A DNA stretch of 59,547 bases from Magnetococcales bacterium (GTDB lineage: Bacteria; Pseudomonadota; Magnetococcia; Magnetococcales; JADGCH01), in assembly GCA_015229115.1 (NCBI GenBank), contig JADGCH010000005.1, forward strand, positions 1 to 59,547. The letters run 5' to 3'. Of the stretch, positions 52,524 to 59,547 are shown piece by piece. Every line of letters starts with the position of its first letter. Position 1 is the stretch's first letter. The notes under the pieces were generated by a model, which searched no databases, had not been told where the DNA came from, and was given only the letters and a program-made list of their open reading frames with translations. Both the position numbers and the translations under genes were made by a program.

Positions 52524-55361
52524 TCACTTCAATTCCAGCAGCAGCCCACCGTCTGGCAACGTCACTTCCTTGACCACTCGTCCTGATCCCTTAACCTGTG
52601 GTGCAATACCGCGTGATTTCAGCACTTCCAGGGCGCGACTGAGAGGAAGATCGATCAGGCTTTGTGAGGCGGATGGTGGTGGACGATTGGGATTGAACAG
52701 ATAACCGGTAATGGGAGGCAGAGCCGGTTTTTCGATGGTTGTCGGTAACGCGGACAGCAGCGGCAATACCTCCTGGGCAATTTCACGAAATACCGGCGCG
52801 GCAACCAGACCACCGTAATATATCCCCTGTGGTTCATCAAGACCGACGAAGATCACCAGGCGCGGCTCATCCAGTGGTGCAAAACCGATGAACGACGAAA
52901 AATATTTACCGCTCATGTAGCCACGGCCGCTGGAGGAGGCTTTCTGGGCAGTACCCGTCTTACCACCGGCAACATAGCCATCCAGGGCAGCCTTGGGTGC
53001 CGTACCATGCAGATCGACAACCCCGCGCATGATGTCACGCATCTGGCGCGACGTTTCCGGTTTGATCACCGGACGCATGGGCGGTGAGCCATAACGGATT
53101 TTCTGGCCACTATCGGCGTCAATGTGCCCGGAAACCAGCCGTGGTGTAAAAAGACGACCGCCATTCACCGCTGCTACCATGGCCCGTGTCATCTGCATCG
53201 GGGTCACCGAGATGCCCTGCCCAAAAGAACGGTTGGCCAGACCGACACGCTGGTAATGGGTAATGTCCGGAATTCTGCCACCGGACTCAAATTTCAGTTC
53301 GATTCCCGTTGGCTTGCCAAAACCATAGCCCAGCAAATAAGGTTCCTGTCGCTCCCGTCCCAGCTTCAATCCGATCTTGGCGGCACCAACGTTAGAACTT
53401 TTCTGCAGGATTTGCGTGACGGTCAGCATGCGAAACCGGTCTTTTTTGCTGTGCACCACATCGCGAATGATGCGGTCACCGACCGCAAACACGCCTCCCT
53501 CGACATCGAAGGAGGTTTCCGGACGAACGTCACCCAGATCCAGAGCGGCAGAAATGGTGAACACCTTGAAGGTCGATCCCGGTTCGTAGGTGTCCTTGAT
53601 GACACGATTACGGCGCTCCTCAGCATCACTGGCCTGCATGTCGTTGGGGTTGAAACTGGGCTGATTGACCAACGCCAGCACATCACCATTCTGGGGATCC
53701 ATCACCACCACCATGCCGGCCTTGGACTGGGTCTTGTTGATGGCCTTGAGCAGGGCACGATAGGTGATGTACTGAACGGTAGCGTTGGAGTTAAGGACCA
53801 GATCGTTACCGGGACGGGCCGGTTCCAGGATCTGGGCCTGCAGCATCGGGCGCCCCATGCGGTCACGGGTAATCAACCGCATACCGGAGTGACCGCGCAA
53901 CACTTCGTCAAAGGCTGCTTCCAGTCCCTCGACGCCATTGCCATCGATATCGACGAAACCGAGAATATGGGAGGTAATTTCACCAAGGGGATAAAAGCGT
54001 TGCACCTCCGGTGTCAGAAACAGCGCTGGATCGTCCAATTCCTGCACACGTTTGACCTGTTGTGGCGACAGCTTGCGCTTGATACTCGGGAAGCTGCCTG
54101 CAGGTGACTTGCTAATCCGTTCTGCCAGCCGGTTAGCCGATTGACCCAGAATCGGCGCCAATTTCTCAGCAAGACGCTCGACATGCTCGACCCGATCCCG
54201 ATCCAGGGACAAGGTCTTAACGGGCAAACTAACGGCTAAAGTGCGTCCTTTGTTATCCAGAATACGGCCACGAAACGCTGGAATGGTAACCTTCTTTTTG
54301 TGCTGGTTCTCGGCCCGCAGCCGCAGCGTATCGCCCTGTAGCACGCTTAGGTCGATGGCGCGTAGCGCTACCACCGTAAAACCAGCCATGAAACAGCCAA
54401 TGACCAGACTCAGACGCTTGCCTGGACGAATTTCTGGTACGGGAAACTTGGGCAAGTGAAAGCGGCTGGCCATACGTCCGACCACGGGTACCCGAATACG
54501 GGCTGTTTTTAGTGACCATTTCGACACAGACCGACGCTGTAGCCAGAGTACGCCATACCAGAGCAGCAGCAAGGGCACAACAGCGAGCATGGCAACCCCG
54601 GCAGCTCCTTTCAGCAGATTGGCTCCTGTTGCCGGTGTCAGAATGCGGCGCTGTGTCAACGGATTGGCTGCTGGCAACAGCTTAGCCAGTTTTTCTTTGA
54701 CCTGATCTGGCTTAGGCAGAACTTTTCTGCTGCGTTCCGGGGACGATTTTTCCAGGCGTACGGGGGGGGGGTGGGGTTGGGTAGGGGCTATCGTTTCGGA
54801 CAGATCCTGCATCGAATCGTCGGCGCTAGCGGCGGATCGGTTTCGGTGAGTCATGCTGGCCATGCGGTCAGCAATCCTGGCAGAGATCAGGGCAGAGATC
54901 GAGGCAATAAACCGACGCAGCAACGACGACACAACAGTCATGGCCGATCCAGATTGGGCCAGTATGGCACGCACAGCAGCCAGCGGTGCCAACAGCACCA
55001 CCAGCGGTAGGGCCAGCAGTCGCTTGATGGGACCGCCTCTGGAGCCAGACCGAACCCTTGGTGTTATAACGGACGCTCTTCGGGTGGCTGACGTCGGTCG
55101 CAGCTTGGTCGTCGGCGCCTGCTTGGATTCGGCTGAACGGACCGGTGCCGGGCGACGGGCAGAGAAGGTATTGAGTCTGGATGTCTGGGGTGGGCGGGTC
55201 GCCGCTTCAGTCGCTGAACGGGACGACAAGTGGGCACGCGATGTCATGCGGGACGAGCCAGCCGACGAGGCTGACGCTGACTTGTCACGTTTGAACGGAT
55301 TCAATCGCGACCATAGCGACGGTTTCTGGCGGTTGTTGTTCGATACAGGAACGCGATTCAT
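52524..55361 (-). CDS. ftsI: FtsI-type transpeptidase with long N-terminal extension and PASTA tail
   Basis: Septal peptidoglycan transpeptidase. Residues about 315-335 form the usual membrane anchor, then a dimerisation domain (FRGRILDNKGRTLAVS) and the penicillin-binding core with STFK (Ser596, Lys599), SSN at about 655 and KTG (Lys801); a PASTA domain ends the chain. Unusually, 310 extra residues lie before the anchor: a Ser/Arg-rich start and hydrophobic stretches at 113-134 and 250-274. At 945 residues it is about 1.6 times the normal size. A C10 run lies in the extension. The start three bases after ftsL supports the long form. Confidence 0.92.
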   Translation of the reverse strand: MNRVPVSNNNRQKPSLWSRLNPFKRDKSASASSAGSSRMTSRAHLSSRSATEAATRPPQTSRLNTFSARRPAPVRSAESKQAPTTKLRPTSATRRASVITPRVRSGSRGGPIKRLLALPLVVLLAPLAAVRAILAQSGSAMTVVSSLLRRFIASISALISARIADRMASMTHRNRSAASADDSMQDLSETIAPTQPHPPPVRLEKSSPERSRKVLPKPDQVKEKLAKLLPAANPLTQRRILTPATGANLLKGAAGVAMLAVVPLLLLWYGVLWLQRRSVSKWSLKTARIRVPVVGRMASRFHLPKFPVPEIRPGKRLSLVIGCFMAGFTVVALRAIDLSVLQGDTLRLRAENQHKKKVTIPAFRGRILDNKGRTLAVSLPVKTLSLDRDRVEHVERLAEKLAPILGQSANRLAERISKSPAGSFPSIKRKLSPQQVKRVQELDDPALFLTPEVQRFYPLGEITSHILGFVDIDGNGVEGLEAAFDEVLRGHSGMRLITRDRMGRPMLQAQILEPARPGNDLVLNSNATVQYITYRALLKAINKTQSKAGMVVVMDPQNGDVLALVNQPSFNPNDMQASDAEERRNRVIKDTYEPGSTFKVFTISAALDLGDVRPETSFDVEGGVFAVGDRIIRDVVHSKKDRFRMLTVTQILQKSSNVGAAKIGLKLGRERQEPYLLGYGFGKPTGIELKFESGGRIPDITHYQRVGLANRSFGQGISVTPMQMTRAMVAAVNGGRLFTPRLVSGHIDADSGQKIRYGSPPMRPVIKPETSRQMRDIMRGVVDLHGTAPKAALDGYVAGGKTGTAQKASSSGRGYMSGKYFSSFIGFAPLDEPRLVIFVGLDEPQGIYYGGLVAAPVFREIAQEVLPLLSALPTTIEKPALPPITGYLFNPNRPPPSASQSLIDLPLSRALEVLKSRGIAPQVKGSGRVVKEVTLPDGGLLLELK
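54762..54771 (+). repeat. Ten-base G/C homopolymer inside ftsI
   Basis: Ten G on the plus strand, ten C in the coding strand, encoding the Pro run at about 198-200 of FtsI. Slippage by one base would shift the frame of an essential gene unless the region is tolerated or the start lies downstream; it is also a sequencing-error hotspot. Confidence 0.95.
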
Positions 55362-55364
55362 GAA

Positions 55365-55661
55365 TTATGGCTCTTCAGTGACATCAGTGTCGTTCAGGTC
55401 AGGGGCTGGATGCCACTGGTTTTTCTCAGGAGGCTGCATGCCAAGATCGCGAGCGCGCCGTTCCATGGTGTTCAGATCGGTACGCGACACCCACTCAACC
55501 TGCAACGCATGTTCTTCATCCAGCAACCGCTGCCGTTCCTGTTCCGTTTTTTCCATGTCGCGGTGCGTTTCGAGGATCCACACGCGCGAGGCCACCAGGG
55601 CACTGGCAGACATAACCAGCATTACGGCTAACGCAATGGAAAGCAACCATTCATGTTTCAT
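55365..55661 (-). CDS. ftsL: Cell-division protein FtsL
   Basis: About 98 residues: a membrane helix at about 6-27 (LLSIALAVMLVMSASALVAS) followed by a short coiled-coil (METKTEQERQRLLDEEHALQ-like) and a LNTMERRARDLGM segment that fits FtsL, which links FtsQ/B and FtsI. The frame is open to 55838, but the ATG at 55661 is coupled to the rsmH stop (ATGA). Position between rsmH and ftsI is diagnostic. Confidence 0.88.
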   Translation of the reverse strand: MKHEWLLSIALAVMLVMSASALVASRVWILETHRDMEKTEQERQRLLDEEHALQVEWVSRTDLNTMERRARDLGMQPPEKNQWHPAPDLNDTDVTEEP

Positions 55662-56650
55662 GGCGATGTTTCTGCGTGGGCAGGCAACCGTTCCGCCAAA
55701 CGCATGCGGGCACTGCGCGCACGCGGATTCAACTGCCGTTCCACATCTCCAGGATAGAGAGGTTTGCGTGCCATCAGGCGCATACAGGGCGGCGGGGATG
55801 ACGGACGAGGTAATCCTGGTGCTGGCGGTTGAGGCCACTCTGATGCTGCACGCAGCTTCTGTTTGACGATACGATCCTCCAGCGAATGAAAACTGATGAC
55901 AGCCAACCGTCCTCCAGGAGCAAGCAAATCAATGGCCTGATCAAGACCACGGCGCAACTGGGCCAGTTCGTCGTTGACCACAATGCGCAAGGCCTGAAAA
56001 GTACGTGTTGCCGGGTGAATACCGCCACTTCGTCCGGTAAGATGGCGTTCCAACAGCGCAGACAACTGGCGCGTTGTCGTCAACGGCTGACGGGCTCGTT
56101 CCGCGACGATAATACGAGCAATGCGTCGCGCATGACGCTCTTCGCCAAATTGAAACAGCACATCGGCCAGTTCCTGTTCTTTCATGGTCCGGATCAGATC
56201 CATGGCACGCAATCCCTGTTTGGACGACGGATCCATACGCATGTCCAGCGGTCCATCACGCAGAAAGGAGAAACCTCGTTCAGGGCAATCAATCTGGGGA
56301 GACGACACACCCAGATCGAACAGAATGCCGCGAACGGTAAACGGAATCTCTCGTTCCCAGTCCAGACGCCATTGTTGCACACACTGCGTCAATTGATCGA
56401 ATGAACCATGCATCAGCTTGAATCGTGCTGGATATTTCTGCAACAGGGCCTTTCCGGCAGCGATAGCATCCGGATCCCGATCCATGGCCAGCACCTGCCC
56501 AAACGGCGCTGTTGCCATTAATAAGGCTTCCGTATGTCCACCACGACCAAATGTTGCGTCAATATAACATCCCGTTGCAACAGGACATAAAGCCGCGACC
56601 ACTTCGTGCAGCAAAACAGGCTGGTGAGATTGCTCCTGCGTCTGATTCAT
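55658..56650 (-). CDS. rsmH: 16S rRNA (cytosine-1402 N4) methyltransferase RsmH
   Basis: 330 residues with the family pattern: QPVLLHEVVAALCP, YIDATFGRGGHTEALL as SAM motif I, GILFDLGVSSPQID, RGFSFLRDGPLDMRMD, and GGRLAVISFHSLEDRIVK. Methylates the decoding centre of 16S rRNA. First gene of the dcw stretch; mraZ is absent upstream, where a divergent DUF302 gene lies instead. Confidence 0.97.
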   Translation of the reverse strand: MNQTQEQSHQPVLLHEVVAALCPVATGCYIDATFGRGGHTEALLMATAPFGQVLAMDRDPDAIAAGKALLQKYPARFKLMHGSFDQLTQCVQQWRLDWEREIPFTVRGILFDLGVSSPQIDCPERGFSFLRDGPLDMRMDPSSKQGLRAMDLIRTMKEQELADVLFQFGEERHARRIARIIVAERARQPLTTTRQLSALLERHLTGRSGGIHPATRTFQALRIVVNDELAQLRRGLDQAIDLLAPGGRLAVISFHSLEDRIVKQKLRAASEWPQPPAPGLPRPSSPPPCMRLMARKPLYPGDVERQLNPRARSARMRLAERLPAHAETSP

Positions 56651-56717
56651 CCACTCTCAGTCTATCACCACCATGGTAGGGTTACAAGCGGTCATGAGCA
56701 GGCACAACCGCGACGAC

Positions 56718-56747
56718 ACTATGTCTATATTGCAACATGTTTGTCAA
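56718..56747 (-). promoter_or_regulatory. Probable promoter of rsmH-ftsL-ftsI-murE
   Basis: Minus strand TTGACA (56742-56747), 18-base spacer, CATAGT (56718-56723). It is in the 190-bp divergent gap before DUF302. No MraZ-type GTGGG repeats were seen in the gap. Confidence 0.6.
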
Positions 56748-56764
56748 GAGTAACAAGAAAGTGC

Positions 56765-56794
56765 TTGAAATTCAAATGTCATTTATGCCAGAAT
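56765..56794 (+). promoter_or_regulatory. Possible promoter of DUF302-HD operon
   Basis: Plus strand TTGAAA (56765-56770), 18-base spacer, CAGAAT (56789-56794). Weak -10; distance to the DUF302 ATG is about 46 bases. Confidence 0.4.
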
Positions 56795-56840
56795 GTCCCC
56801 GTTTTGTTGATTCCAACTGCCACCATGAATAAGGAGTTCC

Positions 56841-57242
56841 ATGTCCATGGTCACCAACGATCTTGCTTTGATCAAACGTACCAGCCGTTCTTTCGATGAT
56901 GCGGTTGCCGAGACGCGTCAGCAATTGGCCGGCCAGGGGTTTGGTATTCTGTCGGAGATTGATGTTTCGGCTGCCCTTAAAAAACGGCTCGATGTTGATT
57001 ACCAGCGCACCCTGATTCTGGGAGCCTGTAATCCGCCCTTTGCTTACCAGGCGCTATCGGCGGTACCGGATATTGCCGTGCTACTACCCTGTAACGTCGT
57101 TATTCGGGAGACGATTGGCGGAGAAGTTGAAGTTGTGGCCATCAACACCGCTACCATGGGGCAGATGATACAGCATCCCGCCGTGCTGGAAGTGGCCCAT
57201 CAGGTCGATATCCGGTTGCGTCAGGCCTTGGCTGCCGTATGA
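56841..57242 (+). CDS. DUF302-domain protein
   Basis: 133 residues with the DUF302 pattern: SFDDAVAETRQQLAGQGFGILSEIDV, LGACNPPFAYQALS, VLLPCNVVIRE. The domain occurs in many bacteria, some with metal or thiol links; function is unknown. AAGGAG precedes the ATG; ATG at 56847 is also possible. Its stop overlaps the HD gene start by four bases. Confidence 0.92.
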   Translation: MSMVTNDLALIKRTSRSFDDAVAETRQQLAGQGFGILSEIDVSAALKKRLDVDYQRTLILGACNPPFAYQALSAVPDIAVLLPCNVVIRETIGGEVEVVAINTATMGQMIQHPAVLEVAHQVDIRLRQALAAV

Positions 57243-58717
57243 CCGCGAAGGTTTTTCGCGATCCTGTCCATGATATGATTGCCCTGGAACGGGATGACTC
57301 CCGTTCGGGCCACGATCCGATCGATTGGGGTGACTCGATGTTACTGGCCCTGATCGATACGGCAGAGGTGCAGCGCTTGCGGCACATTGTCCAACTGGGA
57401 CCAGCGGCACTGGTTTACCCGTCTGCGGAACATTCGCGCTTCGCCCATGCCCTCGGTGTCATGCACTTGACCAAGCGCATGGTACGCGCTTTGCTGCAGC
57501 TTTATCCCGGCTGGTTGTCACGGCAGCAGATTCTCACCGTCAAGGTGGCGGCACTGGTGCACGATATTGGCCATGGTCCCTACTCGCATCTGTTTGAGGA
57601 AGTGTCTGCCAACATGCCTGAGCATGAAGCGTGGGGCATGCGCATTCTGGCCGGTGATACCACCCTGCATCATACCATCGATAGCCACTGCCAGAGACTC
57701 GGGCTGTCGGAAGCTGCTTTCATGGCCGACCTGCAGGCTATCCTGGGTCACCAATCGGTTCAGTCTAAACCTTTCGGCCGTCAACTGATCGCCAGCCAAC
57801 TGGATGCGGATCGCATGGACTATTTGCTGCGGGACGCCCACTGCACCGGCGTGGTGTATGGTCGTTATGACCTGGAGTGGCTGCTGCACAGCCTGCGTAT
57901 TGGCTTGGTGAACGATCAGCCGCATCTTTGCGTCGATGTCACCAAGGGGCTGACGGCCCTGGAGAGCTATATCGTTGCCCGTGATGATATGTATCGCCAG
58001 GTTTATGACCACAAAACCGTGCGGGCCTTTGAGGCGCTGATCGTTCATCTGCTGCAGACGGTGCAATGGTATTGGCAGCAAACCGGTGCGATGCCGCCGG
58101 GGACCGTACCGGAACTGGCCCGATTTCTGTCGAGTTGGTACGACCAGACGGCTGCCCATCCGATCGGCCATTACTTGGCGCTGGATGATGTGGTGCTGGG
58201 TTACGCCATGCGTCACTGGGCCACCAGCCTGTCGCAGGACCATCCTGCCCTGTATGAATTGCGTTGTAAATGCCGCATGCTGTGCAATCGCCAACAGATC
58301 TATCGTCGCTTGCGCTGGCATCAGGCATCGGCCAGTGGCCACGATTCGGAATGGCTGGAGTCGCCGGAAACGGCTGACCTGGTGGCCAACTGGCTGCAGC
58401 AACGCGCTGAGGATCTCATCGATGTAACGGATTTGGAGGGCCATCACTACCAGGTACCGTTGCGACTGCTGGTTTATGTCGATCGTCTCAACCGTACCCC
58501 CTATTCCCACCAGCATTATACCGTCCACGCAGCCGACCCGATCTATGTCATGGACCAATCAGGCGCTGTTCGGGCCGCCGAACAGGTGTCGCAGCGCATT
58601 CACTTCCTGGGACAACAACATCGTCAGTTCGTACGGATCTTTGTTGATCCCCGTGCCCTGCAGCCTATTACCCAGTTAGTGGCCAGCCAATGGCCGTATC
58701 TTCTCAGCGCGGGATGA
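57239..58717 (+). CDS. HD-domain phosphohydrolase (dNTPase/SAMHD1-like)
   Basis: 492 residues with the COG1078 pattern: VFRDPVHDMIALE, EVQRLRHIVQLGPAALVYPSAEHSRFAHALGV, LVHDIGHGPYSH as the HD motif, and QLDADRMDYLLRDAHCTGV. It could hydrolyse dNTPs or nucleotide second messengers; substrate is not clear. Translationally coupled to DUF302. Ends with a 14-base overlap with the convergent transglycosylase. Confidence 0.9.
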   Translation: MTAKVFRDPVHDMIALERDDSRSGHDPIDWGDSMLLALIDTAEVQRLRHIVQLGPAALVYPSAEHSRFAHALGVMHLTKRMVRALLQLYPGWLSRQQILTVKVAALVHDIGHGPYSHLFEEVSANMPEHEAWGMRILAGDTTLHHTIDSHCQRLGLSEAAFMADLQAILGHQSVQSKPFGRQLIASQLDADRMDYLLRDAHCTGVVYGRYDLEWLLHSLRIGLVNDQPHLCVDVTKGLTALESYIVARDDMYRQVYDHKTVRAFEALIVHLLQTVQWYWQQTGAMPPGTVPELARFLSSWYDQTAAHPIGHYLALDDVVLGYAMRHWATSLSQDHPALYELRCKCRMLCNRQQIYRRLRWHQASASGHDSEWLESPETADLVANWLQQRAEDLIDVTDLEGHHYQVPLRLLVYVDRLNRTPYSHQHYTVHAADPIYVMDQSGAVRAAEQVSQRIHFLGQQHRQFVRIFVDPRALQPITQLVASQWPYLLSAG

Positions 58718-59547
58718 CGGTCAATCGTGACAGACCCGGTCCATTGACGCGGAGAACCTGTTCCAGCGAGCCGTTGCCGTGCAGCAACAGCTGATAGATG
58801 ACGTAGTTGTGGATCACTTTCTGGACGTAACCACGGGTCTCACTGATGGGAATGGTTTCAATAAACAGCAAGGGATCGGTGTTGCGCCGCTCCGGTTGCC
58901 ATTGGCGTGATCGTCCAGGTCCAGCATTATAGGCCGCCACCGCCAGTATCAGATCGCCATCGAATTGTTGCAGCATACGGTGGAGGTAGGATTGCCCAAG
59001 TGCGAGGTTGTAGGGAATCTGCTTCAGATTGACTGGGTTGGCAACGGCAAGTCCCAGTTTCTGCGCTTCGTCACGTGCTGTGGCAGGCATCAGCTGCAAC
59101 AATCCCATGGCCCCGGCCGACGAGACAACGCGTTGGGAAAAACGGCTTTCCTGCCGGGCTACCGCCCAGATCAGTGCCTGGTCAAGCAGCCATCCCTGGC
59201 TGGGGGTCCAGTCCGGTACCGGATAGAGTCCACGCCAAAGCGGCTCACTGCCTTCTGTCAGCAAGGCTTCGGCGATGCGTGTGGCCTGGTTGGGGGACTG
59301 AAACTCCAGCGCCAGGCAGACCAGTTCCGGTTTGGCTAGACCGTAGTCGCGACCAAGTTTGTCGATTTCGGCACCGTTATGGTACCCGCGACCGACATCG
59401 CGTAATAGGTGCATGCGGCGCAGATCTTTGTGAATACGATCGGGTTGGCGCATCAGGTCAGGGCAGGGGACGTTTTTCTGGATGGCGGGCCAGACAAGGG
59501 TTTCCTGCTGCTGTTCCAACGCCAGCAATCCATACAGCGTTTCAGGA
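58704..59547 (-). CDS. slt: Soluble lytic murein transglycosylase, C-terminal part (runs off window)
   Basis: The reading frame is open across the right edge with no stop, so the gene is cut by the window. What is visible is the SLT domain: VARQESRFSQRVVSSAGAMGLLQLMP with the catalytic Glu, NLALGQSYLHRML and AVAAYNAGPGR, preceded by an alpha-helical part ending ETLYGLLAL. The enzyme cleaves peptidoglycan glycan strands, forming anhydroMurNAc ends. The TTG at 59528 is not the true start. Confidence 0.9.
   Translation of the reverse strand, partial: PETLYGLLALEQQQETLVWPAIQKNVPCPDLMRQPDRIHKDLRRMHLLRDVGRGYHNGAEIDKLGRDYGLAKPELVCLALEFQSPNQATRIAEALLTEGSEPLWRGLYPVPDWTPSQGWLLDQALIWAVARQESRFSQRVVSSAGAMGLLQLMPATARDEAQKLGLAVANPVNLKQIPYNLALGQSYLHRMLQQFDGDLILAVAAYNAGPGRSRQWQPERRNTDPLLFIETIPISETRGYVQKVIHNYVIYQLLLHGNGSLEQVLRVNGPGLSRLTVIPR

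Noticed and set aside
53124-54107. 327-residue plus-strand open frame opposite ftsI
   Set aside because: Antisense to the conserved penicillin-binding core with KTG and STFK motifs; judged a shadow.
54853-55866. 337-residue plus-strand open frame opposite ftsI and ftsL
   Set aside because: No ribosome-binding site or known family; Ser/Arg-rich composition follows from the codons of the real genes on the other strand.
57518-58558. 346-residue minus-strand open frame opposite the HD gene
   Set aside because: The plus strand has clear HD motifs; this frame has no recognisable domain.
1-59547. tRNA, rRNA or CRISPR genes
   Set aside because: No non-coding gap is large enough to hold an rRNA, and no tRNA-like cloverleaf or repeat-spacer pattern was seen by eye.

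Overview
The window is a gene-dense chromosomal segment (about 50 coding genes, no rRNA or tRNA seen) from a Gram-negative bacterium. LPS synthesis (lpxB), a LolA lipoprotein carrier, ubiquinone synthesis (ubiG), and the rsmH-ftsL-ftsI-murE part of the dcw cell-wall/division cluster point to Proteobacteria. Maf/DUF115 and PseI glycosylation genes plus several c-di-GMP/PilZ proteins suggest a flagellated cell. The mix looks alphaproteobacterial or magnetococcal, but that is an inference from gene content, not a proven placement.

Left edge (1-5.7 kb) is a mobile/defence patch: a 55-bp exact copy of part of the downstream gene, a truncated IS1182-type transposase start, the right end of an IS66-type element, then a large HerA-like ATPase with a PD-(D/E)XK nuclease core that appears to have lost its 5' end to the IS66 insertion, followed by an Rpn/PDDEXK transposase-like protein. 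5.7-11.6 kb holds TRAP transporter permeases (dctM, dctQ) and a divergent CHASE4-type hybrid histidine kinase with a REC-GGDEF partner whose GGDEF signature is degenerate. 11.6-19.1 kb carries lpxB, a Sel1-repeat protein, a TPR/glycosyltransferase-like protein, trpS, a higBA toxin-antitoxin pair coupled to a thiE-like gene, and a methyltransferase. 19-23 kb has a DUF115 (Maf-like) TPR protein and two unrecognised genes.

23-29.3 kb is the most system-like locus: a single-chain type ISP restriction-modification enzyme (nuclease-helicase-methylase, 1,667 codons) sandwiched between two diverged copies of a small coiled-coil PD-(D/E)XK protein, all on one strand and nearly contiguous. 29.3-33 kb encodes a non-classical (type E) succinate/fumarate oxidoreductase sdhA-sdhB-sdhE with a strong sigma70-like promoter. 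33-37.9 kb has argD, a basic secreted peptide, a zinc-ribbon ORF, an orphan amino-acid ABC permease, mutM and queG. 37.9-43.4 kb is one tightly overlapped operon: nadA, an unrecognised gene, metX, a PilZ protein, pseI and rluD. A second Rpn protein (43.5 kb) shares its C-terminal module with the one at 4.6 kb.

44.6-51 kb contains an amidase, ubiG, a small membrane protein, lolA, an apparently active GGDEF protein, and a pseudokinase-SPOR membrane protein. 51-56.7 kb is murE-ftsI-ftsL-rsmH, with an unusually long FtsI carrying about 310 extra N-terminal residues, and no mraZ next to rsmH. The right end has a DUF302 protein, an HD phosphohydrolase and the 3' part of a soluble lytic transglycosylase that runs off the window.
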